A stretch of 64,000 nt of DNA, from NCBI RefSeq assembly GCF_050947875.1, contig NW_027460390.1, positions 1,240,001 through 1,304,000 on the forward strand, written 5' to 3'. This document shows, one piece after another, positions 11,250 through 21,006 of this stretch (position 1 is its first letter; every line of letters begins with the position of its first letter). A program made the translations under genes and the position numbers. Source of the stretch: Dermacentor variabilis. Its lineage: Eukaryota > Arthropoda > Arachnida > Ixodida > Ixodidae. A model generated the notes under the pieces. It saw only the letters and a program-made list of their open reading frames with translations, had not been told where the DNA came from and did no database searches.

Positions 11250-14225
11250 TTACGCCCACTGCAGGGCAAAGGCCTCTCCCATACTTCTCCAACTACCCCG
11301 GTCATGTACTAATTGTGGCCATGTTGTCCCTGCAAACGTCTTAATGTCATCCGCCCACCTAACTTTCTGCCGCCCCCTGCTACGCATCCCTTCCCTTGGA
11401 ATCCAGTCCGTAACCCTTAGTGACCATCGGTTATCTTCCCTCCTCATTACATGTCCGGCCCATGCCCATTTCTTTTTCTTGATTTCAACTAAGATGTCGT
11501 TTACCCGCGTTTGTTGCCTCACCCAATCTGCACTTTTCTTATCCCTTAACGTCACACCCATCATTCTTCTTTCCATAGCTCGTTGCGTCGTCCTCAATTT
11601 CAGCAGAACCCTTTTCGTAAGCCTCCAGGTTTCTGCCCCATATGTGAGTACTGGTAACACACAGCTGTTATACACTTTCCTTTTGAGGGATAGTGGCAAC
11701 CTGCTGTTCATGATTTGAGAATGCCTGCCAAACGCACCCCAGCCCATTCTTATTCTTCTGGTTATTTCTGTCTCATGATCCGGATCCGTGGTCACTACCT
11801 GCCCTAAGTAGATGTATTCCCTTACCCCTTCCAGTGCTTCGCTACCTATCGTAAACTGCTGTTCTCTTCCGAGCCTGTTAAACATTACTTTAGTTTTCTG
11901 CAGATTAATTTTCAGACCCAGCCTTCTGCTTTGCCTCTCCAGGTCAGTGAGCATGCATTGCAATTGGTCTCCTGAGTTACTAAGCAAGGCAATATCATCA
12001 GCGAATCGCAAGTTGCTAAGGTATTCTCCATCAACTTTTATCCCCAATTCTTCCCACTCCAGACCTCTGAATACCTCCTGTAAACATGCTGTGAATAGCA
12101 TTGGAGATATCGTATCTCCCTGTCTGACGCCTTTCTTTATAGGGATTTTGTTGCTTTCTTTGTGGAGGACTACGGTGGCTGTGGAGCCGTTATAGATATC
12201 TTCCAGTATCTTTACATATGGCTCATCTACACCCTGATTCCGTAATGCCTCCATGACTGCTGAGGTTTCGACTGAATCAAACGCTTTCTGGTAATCAATG
12301 AAAGCTATATATAAGGGTTGGTTATATTCTGCACATTTCTCTATCACTTGATTGATAGTGTGAGTATGGCCTACCTGGTCCGGAATCCGGAATCCTGCCT
12401 GGTCCTTTGGTTGACAGAAGTCTAAGGTGTTCCTGATTCTATTTGCGATTACCTTAGTAAATACTTTGTAGGCAACGGACAGTAAGCTGATCGGTCTGTA
12501 ATTTTTCATGTCTTTGGCGTCCCCTTTCTTATGGATTAGGATTATGTTAGCGTTCTTCCAAGATTCCGGTACGCTCGAGGTTATGAGGCATTGCGTATAC
12601 AGGGTGGCCAGTTTCTCTAGAACAATCTGACCACCATCCTTCAACAAATCTGCTGTTACCTGATCCTCCCCAGCTGCCTTCCCCCTTTGCATAGCTCCTA
12701 AGGCTTTCTTTACTTCTTCTGGCGTTACCTGTGGGATTTCGAATTCCTCTAGGCTATTCTCTCTTCCACTATCCTCGTGGGTGCCACTGGTACTGTATAA
12801 ATCTCTATAGAACTCCTCAGCCACTTGAACTATCTCATCCGTATTAGTAACGATATTGCCGGCTTTGTCTCTTAACGCACACATCTGATTCTTGCCTATT
12901 CCTAGTTTCTTCTTCACTTTTTTTAGGCTTCCTCCGTTCCTGAGAGCCTGTTCAATTCTATCCATATTATAGTTCCTGATGTCCGCTGTCTTACGCTTGT
13001 TGATTAACTTAGAAAGTTCTGCCAGTTCTATTCTAGCTGTAGGGTTAGAGGCTTTCATACATTGGCGTTTCTTGATCAGCTCGTTCGTCTCCTGCGATAG
13101 CTTACTGGTTTCCTGTCTAACGGAGTTACCACCGACTTCTATTGCGCACTCCTTAATGGTTCCCATGAGATAGTCGTTCATTGCTTCAACACTAAGGTCC
13201 TGTTCCTGAGTTAAAGCCGAATACCTGTTCTGTAGCTTGATCCGGAATTCCTCTAGTTTCCCTCTTACCGCTAACTCATTGATTGGCTTCTTGTGTACCA
13301 GTTTCTTCCGTTCCCTCCTCAAGTCGAGGCTAATTCGAGTTCTTACCATCCTATGGTCACTGCAGCGTACCTTGCCGAGCACGTCTACATCTTGTATGAT
13401 GCCAGGGTTCGCGCAGAGTATGAAGTCTATCTCATTTCTAGTCTCACCATTCGGGCTCCTCCATGTCCACTTTCGACTAACCCGCTTGCGGAAAAAGGTG
13501 TTCATTATCCGCATATTATTCTGTTCTGCAAACTCTACTAATAATTCTCCTCTGCTATTCCTAGAGCCTATGCCATATTCCCCCACTGACTTGTCTCCAG
13601 CCTGCTTCTTGCCTACCCTGGCATTGAAGTCGCCCATCAGTATAGTGTATTTTGTTTTGACTTTACCCATCGCCGATTCCACGTCTTCATAAAAGCTTTC
13701 GACTTCCTGGTCATCATGACTGCATGTAGGGGCATAGACTTGTACCACCTTCAATTTGTACCTCTTATTAAGTTTCACAACAAGACCTGCCACCCTCTCG
13801 TTAATGCTATAGAATGCCTGTATGTTACCAGCTATTTCCTTATTAATCAGGAATCCGACTCCTAGTTCTCGTCTCTCCGCTAAGCCCCGGTAACACAGTA
13901 CATGCCCGCTTTTTAGCACTGTATATGCTTCTTTTGTCCTCCTAACCTCACTGAGCCGTATTATATCCCATTTACTACCCTCTAATTCCTCCAATAACAC
14001 TGCTAGACTCGCCTCACTAGATAGCGTTCTAACGTTAAACGTTGCCAGGTTCAGATTCCAATGGCGGCCTGTCCGGAGCCAGGTATTCTTAGCACCCTCT
14101 GCAGCGTTACAGATCTGACCGCCGCCGTGGTCAGTTGCTTCGCGGCTGCTGGGGACTGAGGGCCGGGGTTTGATTGTTGTATTCATATAGGAGGTTGTGG
14201 CGAAGTACTGCACCAGGGTGGCCAA
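11250..14225 (-). CDS. RTE endonuclease-reverse transcriptase, intact 991-codon ORF
   Basis: Encodes the single polyprotein of an RTE-clade LINE, which nicks target DNA and copies its own RNA there. The N-terminal 60 or so residues are leader-like. The apurinic-type endonuclease (about 60-310) has ATFNVRTL, LSEVRR, VYAPTCSH, LMGDFNARVG and SDHRMVRTRI. The RT (about 510-800) has ILIHKKGD, NYRPISLLSVAYK, YIAFIDYQKAFDSVE, KKGVRQGDTISPMLF and the FADD catalytic box in NLRFADDIALLS. The C-terminus has YGAETWRLTKR, AGHVMRREDNRW and RGRQKVRWADD. Length is usual for RTE. No stop interrupts it. Oddities: the segment after QAGFR reads IPDQVGHTHTINQ where the related element at 8148-10600 has KGYSTMDHFHVINQ, a small in-frame rewrite at a conserved RT motif that could impair activity. 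The second copy of this family is at 55114-57770. Confidence 0.95.
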   Translation of the reverse strand: MATLVQYFATTSYMNTTIKPRPSVPSSREATDHGGGQICNAAEGAKNTWLRTGRHWNLNLATFNVRTLSSEASLAVLLEELEGSKWDIIRLSEVRRTKEAYTVLKSGHVLCYRGLAERRELGVGFLINKEIAGNIQAFYSINERVAGLVVKLNKRYKLKVVQVYAPTCSHDDQEVESFYEDVESAMGKVKTKYTILMGDFNARVGKKQAGDKSVGEYGIGSRNSRGELLVEFAEQNNMRIMNTFFRKRVSRKWTWRSPNGETRNEIDFILCANPGIIQDVDVLGKVRCSDHRMVRTRISLDLRRERKKLVHKKPINELAVRGKLEEFRIKLQNRYSALTQEQDLSVEAMNDYLMGTIKECAIEVGGNSVRQETSKLSQETNELIKKRQCMKASNPTARIELAELSKLINKRKTADIRNYNMDRIEQALRNGGSLKKVKKKLGIGKNQMCALRDKAGNIVTNTDEIVQVAEEFYRDLYSTSGTHEDSGRENSLEEFEIPQVTPEEVKKALGAMQRGKAAGEDQVTADLLKDGGQIVLEKLATLYTQCLITSSVPESWKNANIILIHKKGDAKDMKNYRPISLLSVAYKVFTKVIANRIRNTLDFCQPKDQAGFRIPDQVGHTHTINQVIEKCAEYNQPLYIAFIDYQKAFDSVETSAVMEALRNQGVDEPYVKILEDIYNGSTATVVLHKESNKIPIKKGVRQGDTISPMLFTACLQEVFRGLEWEELGIKVDGEYLSNLRFADDIALLSNSGDQLQCMLTDLERQSRRLGLKINLQKTKVMFNRLGREQQFTIGSEALEGVREYIYLGQVVTTDPDHETEITRRIRMGWGAFGRHSQIMNSRLPLSLKRKVYNSCVLPVLTYGAETWRLTKRVLLKLRTTQRAMERRMMGVTLRDKKSADWVRQQTRVNDILVEIKKKKWAWAGHVMRREDNRWSLRVTDWIPREGMRSRGRQKVRWADDIKTFAGTTWPQLVHDRGSWRSMGEAFALQWA

Positions 14226-14328
14226 TCCTGCTCTGGTGAGAGAGTGCGTTAGCGGTTCTGGTCACCGGGATCAGGCCGCACTCCAGGCCTGTTTGTGCAA
14301 TTTTCTCAACACACGGTTTTTTTTGGGG

Positions 14329-14408
14329 TGGAGAATTACGCGGCACCGGGATGTGAATCACGGTCCTCTTGCACTGGAGACGGATACTCTACCGTCCCCG
14401 TAGGAGCT
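14329..14408 (-). other. tRNA-half-like sequence in RTE 5' leader
   Basis: On the minus strand, just upstream of the RTE start, 'gcaagaggaccgtgattcac' followed by 'atcccggtgccgcg' resembles the 3' half of a tRNA with a B-box-like core. It may be part of the RTE 5' untranslated region acting as an internal promoter, or a SINE remnant at the junction. It is not a complete tRNA gene. Confidence 0.4.
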
Positions 14409-14434
14409 AAATTAAAAATTGAATTATGGTGTTT

Positions 14435-14650
14435 TGCGTGACAAAAACCACTTTCTGATTATGCACGCCGTAGTGGAGGACTCCGAAAATTTCGACCACC
14501 TGCGGTTCTTTAACGTGCACCTAATTCTAAGTACATGGGTGTTTTCGCATTTCGCCCCCATCGAAATGCGGCCGCCGTGGCCGGGGTCCGATCACGCGAC
14601 CTCGTGCTCAGCAGTCTAACACCATGACGACTGAGCAACCACGGCGGGTC
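14435..14650 (-). repeat. tRNA-derived SINE, reverse orientation
   Basis: On the minus strand: 'ccgccgtggttgctcagt' head (A-box-like), 'gaggtcgcgtgatcggaccc' (B-box-like), then 'gatgggggcgaaatgcgaaa', 'gtgcacgttaaagaaccgca' and 'ggtggtcgaaattttcggag'. Same family as 612-750 and the short head at 33445-33530. It lies inside the copy-1-only block. Confidence 0.75.
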
Positions 14651-14802
14651 CCGCAGGAGTTGTACGCCTCATTTAACCTACAGTGGTGCCCTATTTGATC
14701 AGTCAAGGTGGACCAATCTGAGCTCGGTTATACCGCATGGATGGCACTCGGCTAGTGAACCTGGTATTTATGACCTGCACATGTGTGGCCACACATAATT
14801 GA

Positions 14803-14803
<1 letters not shown>

Positions 14804-14870
<67 letters not shown>
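14804..14870. repeat. (AT)n microsatellite
   Basis: Uninterrupted AT dinucleotides, about 33 units, inside the copy-1-only block. Confidence 0.97.
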
Positions 14871-14876
<6 letters not shown>

Positions 14877-15112
14877 CTTTTTAAGCAGGGTTTCCGTACA
14901 GTGATAAAAGGAAGGAAAATACATTAAAAGAAAGAAAAAAAGGGAAAAAAAAGGAACATAACATGTGATTTGAACTCGTGATCCTTCAATGTTGCCCGGA
15001 AAGGTAGCTCAGTCGGTTGGTTCGTCAAGCCAACGGTTACTTTCAAGCGCCAAAGCTCCTGCTCCGAGCCTCATACTTATGTGGAAAGGGACTGGTGTTG
15101 TCCGCGGCAGTC

Positions 15113-17572
15113 GAGTGGTTGGAAGGCATAATTTCTTGGAAAAATGGCCGCCAGAGGAGCAGCGTGAACTCGAGCGGCTTTAGAGACTAGGAAAACTGCC
15201 TTAAAATATTTAGACTTGAGGGGAAGCTTCGTTAACAAACTATAACACGGCAATCAGCACTCGTATACGACGACAGAAATTATTGAGACGTGGAAAATTC
15301 CCTTGAAATAAATCTGGTTTGCGAGACAAATGCTTGTATGTATTGAATCTCTTAAAAGATGAGGGGGGGAAATATGCGCTCACCGAGAGGGCATCGTCGG
15401 CACGAGACCACCGCCAGGCACCTTACAGAGATGTAGAGAGCTTCGCGGCCGGAACAAAGTCTCCCCTCTCCGCCGGCCCAGGGTGGAAAACGCGCTTTCC
15501 GATCGCTCAAGGTTGCGCGGACATTGTATAGCTCTAGCGTCTAGGAAAGAGCTTAAACAGGTGCGGGGGCGGCACGCATAGCGTGGGAAGCTAGCCGCCG
15601 GAAGAGCTATCTCAAGTACTGCTGCTGGCGAGGGCGAAATACCTTCGTGTAATTATAATAACCCTAATAGGACTTCTTTCAAAGAAAAAAAAAGAGAAGA
15701 AAAAGAAAAGGGAAACGGCTCAGAAGGCTATACTACGAGAGCTACGACTGATACTTTTCTATATATATGTATTCATCTCATCTATGGGGTCGCATGCGCG
15801 CGCTGTTGGTTTTAAAGCGCAACCGTGGTAGGGAAACGGAAGGCGATATAAGCATGCGTGTCCATGATACGCACACGACAAACTGCCTTACAATATTTAG
15901 AATTGATATATATATACACACACAAAAGCCAATATAGGCTGCTCGACACTATCTCGCGCGTTTTTATAGCGACGTACATCAGAACCGACTCGTCGTTCCA
16001 CAACAACCATTTCCTGAGTGATCGCCAGATATATACCGAATAACTTCCTGTCATTCAATAAGAATGTCTCTCTTTCATGCAGCCTACCAATTCGCGCTGT
16101 TTCGGTTTAGACAAAACAATTGATCATTCGAGGCGCACTTGCCAAGTTTGCCTCCAATTAAAACTGCCTGCGATGCCTATAGTGCAGCTCTTATGTCACT
16201 CAACATACACAGCTCTATATACGTGCATCCGGTGCAATGCTTTCCGTTTTATCAGCAATTTCAATGTCATGGCCGATCATGTAAGCAAAAGTAGCTGTTT
16301 ACTATTTACAATATCCAGAATTGATCAAACGTGGGCCGGCGGGGAGGGGAGACTTTGTTCCGGCCGCGAAGCTCTCTACATCTCATTAAGGTGCCTGGCG
16401 GTGGTCTCGTGCTGACGATGCCCTCTCGGTGAGCGCATATTTCCCCCCCTCATCTTTTAAGAGATTCAATACATACAAGCATTTGTCTCGCAAACCAGAT
16501 TTATTTCAAGTGAATTTTCCACGTCTCAATAATTTCTGTCGTCGTATACGAGTGCTGATTGCAGTGTTATAGTTTGTTAACGAAGCTTCCCCTCTAGTCT
16601 AAATATTTTAAGGCAGTTTTCCTAGTCTATAAAGCCGCTCGAGTTCACGCTGCTCCTCTGGCGGCCATTTTTCCAAGAAATTATGCCTTCCAACCACTCA
16701 GAATGCCGGTGACAACTTCACGTTTGATCAATTCTGGATATTGTAAATAGTAAACAGCTACTTTTGCTTACATGATCGGCCATGACATTGAAATTGCTGA
16801 TAAAACGGAAAGCATTGCACCGGATGCACGTATGTAGAGCTGTGTATGTTGAGTGAGATAAGAGCTGCACTATAGGCATCGCAGGCAGTTTTAATTGGAG
16901 GCAAACTTGGCAAGTGCGCCTCGAATGATAAATTGTTTTGTCTAAACCGAAACAGCGCGAATTGGTAGGCTGCATGAAAGAGAGACATTCTTATTGAATG
17001 ACAGGAAGTTATTCGGCATATATCTGGCGATCACTCAGGAAATGGTTGTTGTGGAACGACGAGTCGGTTCTGATGTACGTCGCTATAAAAACGCGCGAGA
17101 TAGTGTCGAGCAGCCTATATTGGCTTTTGTGTGTGTATATATATATCAATTCTAAATATTGTAAGGCAGTTTGTCGTGTGCGCATCATGGACACGCATGC
17201 TTATATCGCCTTCCGTTTCCCTACCACGGTTGCGCTTTAAAACCAACAGCGCGCGCATGCGATCCCATAGATGAGATGAATACATATATACAGAAAAGTA
17301 TCAGTCATAGCTCTCGTAGTATAGCCTTCTGAGCCGTTTCCCTTTTCTTTTTCTTCTCTTTTTTTTTTCTTTGAAAGAAGTCCTATTAGGGTTATTATAA
17401 TTACACGAAGGTATTTCGCCCTCGCCAGCAGCAGTACTTGAGATAGCTCTTCCGGCGGCTAGCTTCCCACGCTATGCGTGCCGCCCCCGCACCTGTTTAA
17501 GCTCTTTCCTAGACGCTAGAGCTATACAATGTCCGCGCAACCTTGAGCGATCGGAAAGCGCGTTTTCCACCC
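15113..17572. repeat. A-B-A'-B' interleaved inverted repeats
   Basis: Segment A (15113-15480, 368 bp) is followed by B (15481-16333, 853 bp). Next come the reverse complement of A (16332-16699) and, after about 19 bp, the reverse complement of B (16719-17572). Arms are nearly identical; for example 'gggcatcgtcggcacgagac' in A reads 'gggcatcgtcagcacgagac' from A'. The order is not a simple palindrome (A B B' A'): each half is inverted but the halves keep their order. B' ends at the outer boundary of the whole insertion block. No coding motif was recognised in A or B; mirrored open frames are present in both arms and are not called. Confidence 0.88.
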
Positions 17573-17579
17573 GACTGAT

Positions 17580-17989
17580 AAACCCCGCTTAATATGGAGA
17601 ATACCACGTGACTGCGCTCCCACACGGATCATAAAGCCGCGCCCTCGAACAGGCTCCCTCTGAGTCATCCAGAATGAAATAAAGGAAATTAAGGAAAATA
17701 TCACGGCCTTATCTGCCGCGCCCCAGCCGAAGAAGCACGTCGCGTTTGCTGCTAGTTGGGAACAAGCTGTGATAGCTGTTGTTTTAGCGTAAATAAAGCG
17801 CACGGATGCTTTTTTTTTGTCACAAAACATATCACTACAAAAGCGAATCGACAACGTCAGTGCAAAGGTTTAAAGATGCGTTTTGTTTCGTCCCATCCGT
17901 CAAGTCTTTCTCTATAATGAGCAGAAGGTAAACATGAAACTTGCCATGGCATCTGCAAATAGCAACAACCTGAAGGCCGCAAATATATA
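17580..17989 (+). other. 5' internal region of the Tc1/mariner-like element
   Basis: Sequence between the insertion block and the transposase remnant, shared with copy 2 (53025-53440). Contains 'ccacgtgactgcgctcccac' and no recognised motif; probably the untranslated leader of the transposase gene. Confidence 0.4.
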
Positions 17990-19078
17990 TATCAGTCATG
18001 GAAGTGTGGCGGTAGACCAAACACATCGACTATCATCAGAAATTATGAAAACCTGAGACAAACAGGCAGCTTCAAGAAATAGTGGCGGAGGCCTCCATCT
18101 CTGAGTCTTAGCCTACGCACGGATGTTCCAGCAATTATGGCCTCAAACGATAATGCGAGCGTGCGTGACGCGACCGCCCAGGTACCAATTTCCAAGTCAC
18201 CAGTTTGGAGCATTCTCAATGGCGGCCTTTCACTCTTAGCACCTTAGCCAGCAACGATGCTTGGAAGACAGGGACCTCCAGAATCGTCTAGATTTGTTGA
18301 ATTGGGTTCCCACAAAAGCCGATTACCCACCGGGCTTTTTGAAGAACATCATGTGTGCAGATCTAGCCAATTTATGCAGAAACGGCCAGATAAGTTTGCT
18401 TAATGCACACTATTGGAAGGACTCCAGTATACACTGGCTAAGCCGCAATCGGCGCCAGTACCAGTGGTCCCTCAATGTGTGGTTCGGAATTTACGCCGGT
18501 GCTATAATCGGTCCCATCTACTTTGATCGCACACTTACTGGGCGGCGTTACGTGAACGAAATCCTTGAAGGAGTGGTGGATGAGTTTGTCAGCGACGTCC
18601 CGCTGTCACGTCTTCCACTTCTGTGGTCAGCAAGATGGGGCGCCAAGCACACAGTAGCAGCAGAGCACGAAACTGACTGGATGCGACTTTTTATGCGCAA
18701 CAGGTTAGAAGGAACGGGCCTGTAAACTGGCCGGCTAGGCCACCCGAGTTCTCTCCGCTCGATTTATTTCTTTGGGTTTATGAGAAAGATCGCACTTACA
18801 TGATCGAGACGGACGTCAGATTAGTTCAAGGCAAGGATCACGGATGTCTGCCGTAGAATTCTGGGGTCGGTCATCAAGAAAGCCACTGAAGATGTGATAA
18901 AACGCACACAGTACTCACACTATACACAGTACTAAGACACAGCACACAGACGTTTTCGAACACATCTTCTAGGCTGGTGTTCAACGGAGCTTACGAATTC
19001 ATAGATGATAAGCGCGCACTGAAATCTGATGGGCTTTTCTTTTCCTTTTTGTGTAGACATCCTGATTGCTAATTCGGC
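17990..19078 (+). pseudogene. Tc1/mariner-like transposase remnant (copy 1)
   Basis: Transposases of this superfamily cut and paste DNA with a DDE/D catalytic triad. In order the remnant has a helix-turn-helix-like region (STIIRNYENLRQTGSFKK, about 18010-18080), 'SVRDATAQVPISKSPVWSIL' and CLEDRDLQNRLDLLNWV. The longest frame (18261-18725) then has KNIMCADLANLCRNGQ (first Asp kept), YQWSLNVWFGIYAGAIIGPI, and RYVNEILEGVVDEFVSDVPL. Where relatives have a 'W..DGAP.H' second Asp, this one reads LLWSARWGAKHTVAAE, so the catalytic residue is lost. Another frame continues NWPARPPEFSPLDLFLWVYE. Stops occur at FKK*W and LLAP*. Non-functional. Confidence 0.8.
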
Positions 19079-19673
19079 TCATTAAGAAGTGGTATATTTA
19101 CTTGAACGCATCGGTTTTGCCTTTTCTCTACACGTCGGTCGCTTCCCGGTCTGTTTATTTCGCTTTTATTTTTTGACACGAATCTGTTTTTGCAGCACGT
19201 ATACACTTTCCCGAAAAATAAAATGGTCACTTTAATTTGGCTTTGGTCTGAAGCAAGTTTCTGGCGCGAAAGATAGTTTCGCGCGTACTCTTTCGATGCG
19301 GTGCAAGCAAAGCCGGGATTTTGAATCATTCCATGTCTATATGCTTGCTTGATACCTGTGATTGCTTTTGGCATTTCGTGCGTGGCAAGAGTGGCGCTTC
19401 GACCGCGTTATCAAGGGGCTTTTGTTATCAGTGTGATCAGTCGACCTTGAGAGACGGATAATACCTGTGACGTAGAAGGAATAGCTGGAAAGCCGCGAAA
19501 CCTGTTGTTGGCGCTCCTTCCGTACCATAATCAAGGTGATGCGCTGTCTCTTCGGGTTTGCGGCAGGCAATACAGTTGCTTTCAATCAACTTATTTGAGG
19601 GCACTGATTTGTGATGTGGGCGGGAGCGCACTCACGTAGTATTTTTCTTACTTCGTGAGGTTTCTTTGCCAGT
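19079..19673 (-). other. 3' internal region of the element, with Cys/His-containing open frame
   Basis: On the minus strand both copies retain an open frame with NCIACRKPEETAHHLDYG (here at about 19510-19580; copy 2 at 54846-55100, 84 codons starting MFNFFRLAKKPHEVLKIL). The C..C...H pattern could be a small zinc-binding element, but the family is not recognised and the frame may be fortuitous. Confidence 0.3.
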
Positions 19674-19942
19674 CGGAAAAAATTGAACACAATTAGTCCG
19701 TCTCTGAAAACAACGCAGTTAGATCTCATTTTGAGGTGCCTACACATGCCCCATTGACACTTTGAAAATGAGGACAGTACTTCTCGAGTTAGATAAATAT
19801 TCCAATTACTGAATTAAATCTCAGTGACGAAATAATTGCTGGCGGCTACTCCACAGCACTGGAAATATGCACTAGGTTTTCTCCGAGTAACGCAACTGCT
19901 CTTTTTCTTTAAGTTTTGGTGCATGATAATTGGGGAACATTG
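19674..19942 (-). repeat. Right terminal inverted repeat of Tc1/mariner-like element (copy 1)
   Basis: Reverse complement homologous to 10953-11225. It contains the uninterrupted site tccgtct (19697-19703) that in copy 2 is occupied by an RTE insertion. Confidence 0.85.
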
Positions 19943-20041
19943 TATAATTCACTCACTAACCGAATTGAGGCAAAGCCGGATTCACTTGAAATCAGAAGCA
20001 ACAGCATTCATGCGCAGCAGCGCTTGTACTCGGACTCACAC

Positions 20042-20042
<1 letters not shown>

Positions 20043-20118
<76 letters not shown>
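20043..20118. repeat. (GA)n microsatellite
   Basis: About 38 dinucleotide units. The counterpart in copy 2 is 58121-58175. Confidence 0.97.
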
Positions 20119-20119
<1 letters not shown>

Positions 20120-20287
20120 CTGCAGTTTCGCCTGAAAGGCGAAGCAGTATTAGTGATAGCCAGGTGTGCGAGGACTCAGGCTGTGAAATTGAACTGTCTC
20201 CTACTATGAGGTCTTCTATATCCTCATATAACGCCTTTACTTCGCTCAAAGCTTCGAGAGGTCACACGAAGTTTCTTCAAGTGCAAG

Positions 20288-20364
<77 letters not shown>
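20288..20364. repeat. (AT)n microsatellite
   Basis: About 38 units. Counterpart at 58385-58446. The 20120-20287 spacer encodes on the minus strand EVKALYEDIEDLIVG...SISQPESS, similar in copy 2, possibly a fragment of an unrecognised dispersed element. Confidence 0.95.
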
Positions 20365-20366
<2 letters not shown>

Positions 20367-21006
20367 AGGCGCGGAAAGGTGGTCAGGCCTCAGCCCCCGC
20401 CCCCCTCCCACATGCGTAAATGAAAACTCTCCGCCTATGTCGTGTTGTGTCCTTCATTCCTTCATTCTTTGGGAAAATATTGACCTTCTTCTTTTGAAGG
20501 AGAAGGAGTAGTGTGTGAAGAGGCCAGTAAATCCGTTTATACTGACATCACTATACGAAGCGTTCGTTGATTCCATATACGCGCAATTTGATATAAAATT
20601 GGTGCAATATTGGATTACTAAAATGCGTATAAAGTTTTCTAAGCTTGTTTCTATTTACCTGCTAGTTTTTATAAATATACCTACTTTCTCAGGAGACACC
20701 ATATTCTGTTAGGTGAACATTCTAATGTCCTGGAATCGTATGCCCTATGAACGCTGTATATGGACCCACGTGGGCTTACTGGTCGTTGTTGTTGCTGCTG
20801 ATTTTAATAACTCATACCCACGAGGGGCGGGCAGTTTCACATTTATTACTTTATTATTTTCGACGGGCTGCTGGGAAGGCATGTCTTGGAGCGCAGCTGC
20901 GGAGATTGAATCCGCGCTTGGCGCATGCGATGCTGATGACCATGATGGTCCCACATATTGACGCATGCGGACAACAGGGGATTGGCGCTAACGCTGGAGG
21001 TTTAAC
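20365..21006. other. Unannotated stretch upstream of LINE tail
   Basis: Shared with copy 2 (58447-59165). Short open frames only, no motif recognised. Confidence 0.4.

Larger units (their letters stand above)
11230..17569 (-). mobile_element. 6.34-kb insertion block with RTE element, copy 1 only
   Basis: The block is bounded by the 10-bp direct repeat cccgactgat (11220-11229 and 17570-17579). Copy 2 has an uninterrupted site at about 53013 ('ccctgctgataaacc'). On the minus strand it starts with 'tggaaaacgcgctttccg' and ends with an RTE-type GAT-repeat tail at 11230. That is the geometry of one target-primed event ending in an RTE 3' end. Between its 5' end and the RTE leader (about 14.4 kb) lie an A-B-A'-B' inverted structure, an (AT)n tract and a reversed SINE. 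Whether all of this moved together with the RTE or was added later is not decidable here. Confidence 0.85.
10953..19942 (+). mobile_element. Tc1/mariner (IS630)-like DNA transposon, copy 1, interrupted by RTE block
   Basis: The left end 'cagggtgtcccaattaac' (10953) and the reverse complement of the right end, 'caatgttccccaattatc' (ending 19942), are homologous. Both are flanked by TA (10951-10952 and 19943-19944), the TA target duplication of Tc1/mariner elements. Homology continues inward for about 270 bp as inverted repeats (10953-11225 and 19674-19942). A decayed transposase gene lies between them (17990-19078). Without the 6.34-kb insertion (11230-17569) the element would be about 2.6 kb. 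The same element sits in copy 2 at 48519-58015. Confidence 0.85.

Noticed and set aside
11812..13692. Long plus-strand open frames opposite the RTE ORF
   Set aside because: Antisense shadows of the 991-codon minus-strand ORF.
15812..17240. Paired 80-85-codon open frames in both arms of the inverted structure
   Set aside because: They mirror each other because the DNA is inverted and duplicated; no domain, no start context, and other frames are equally open.
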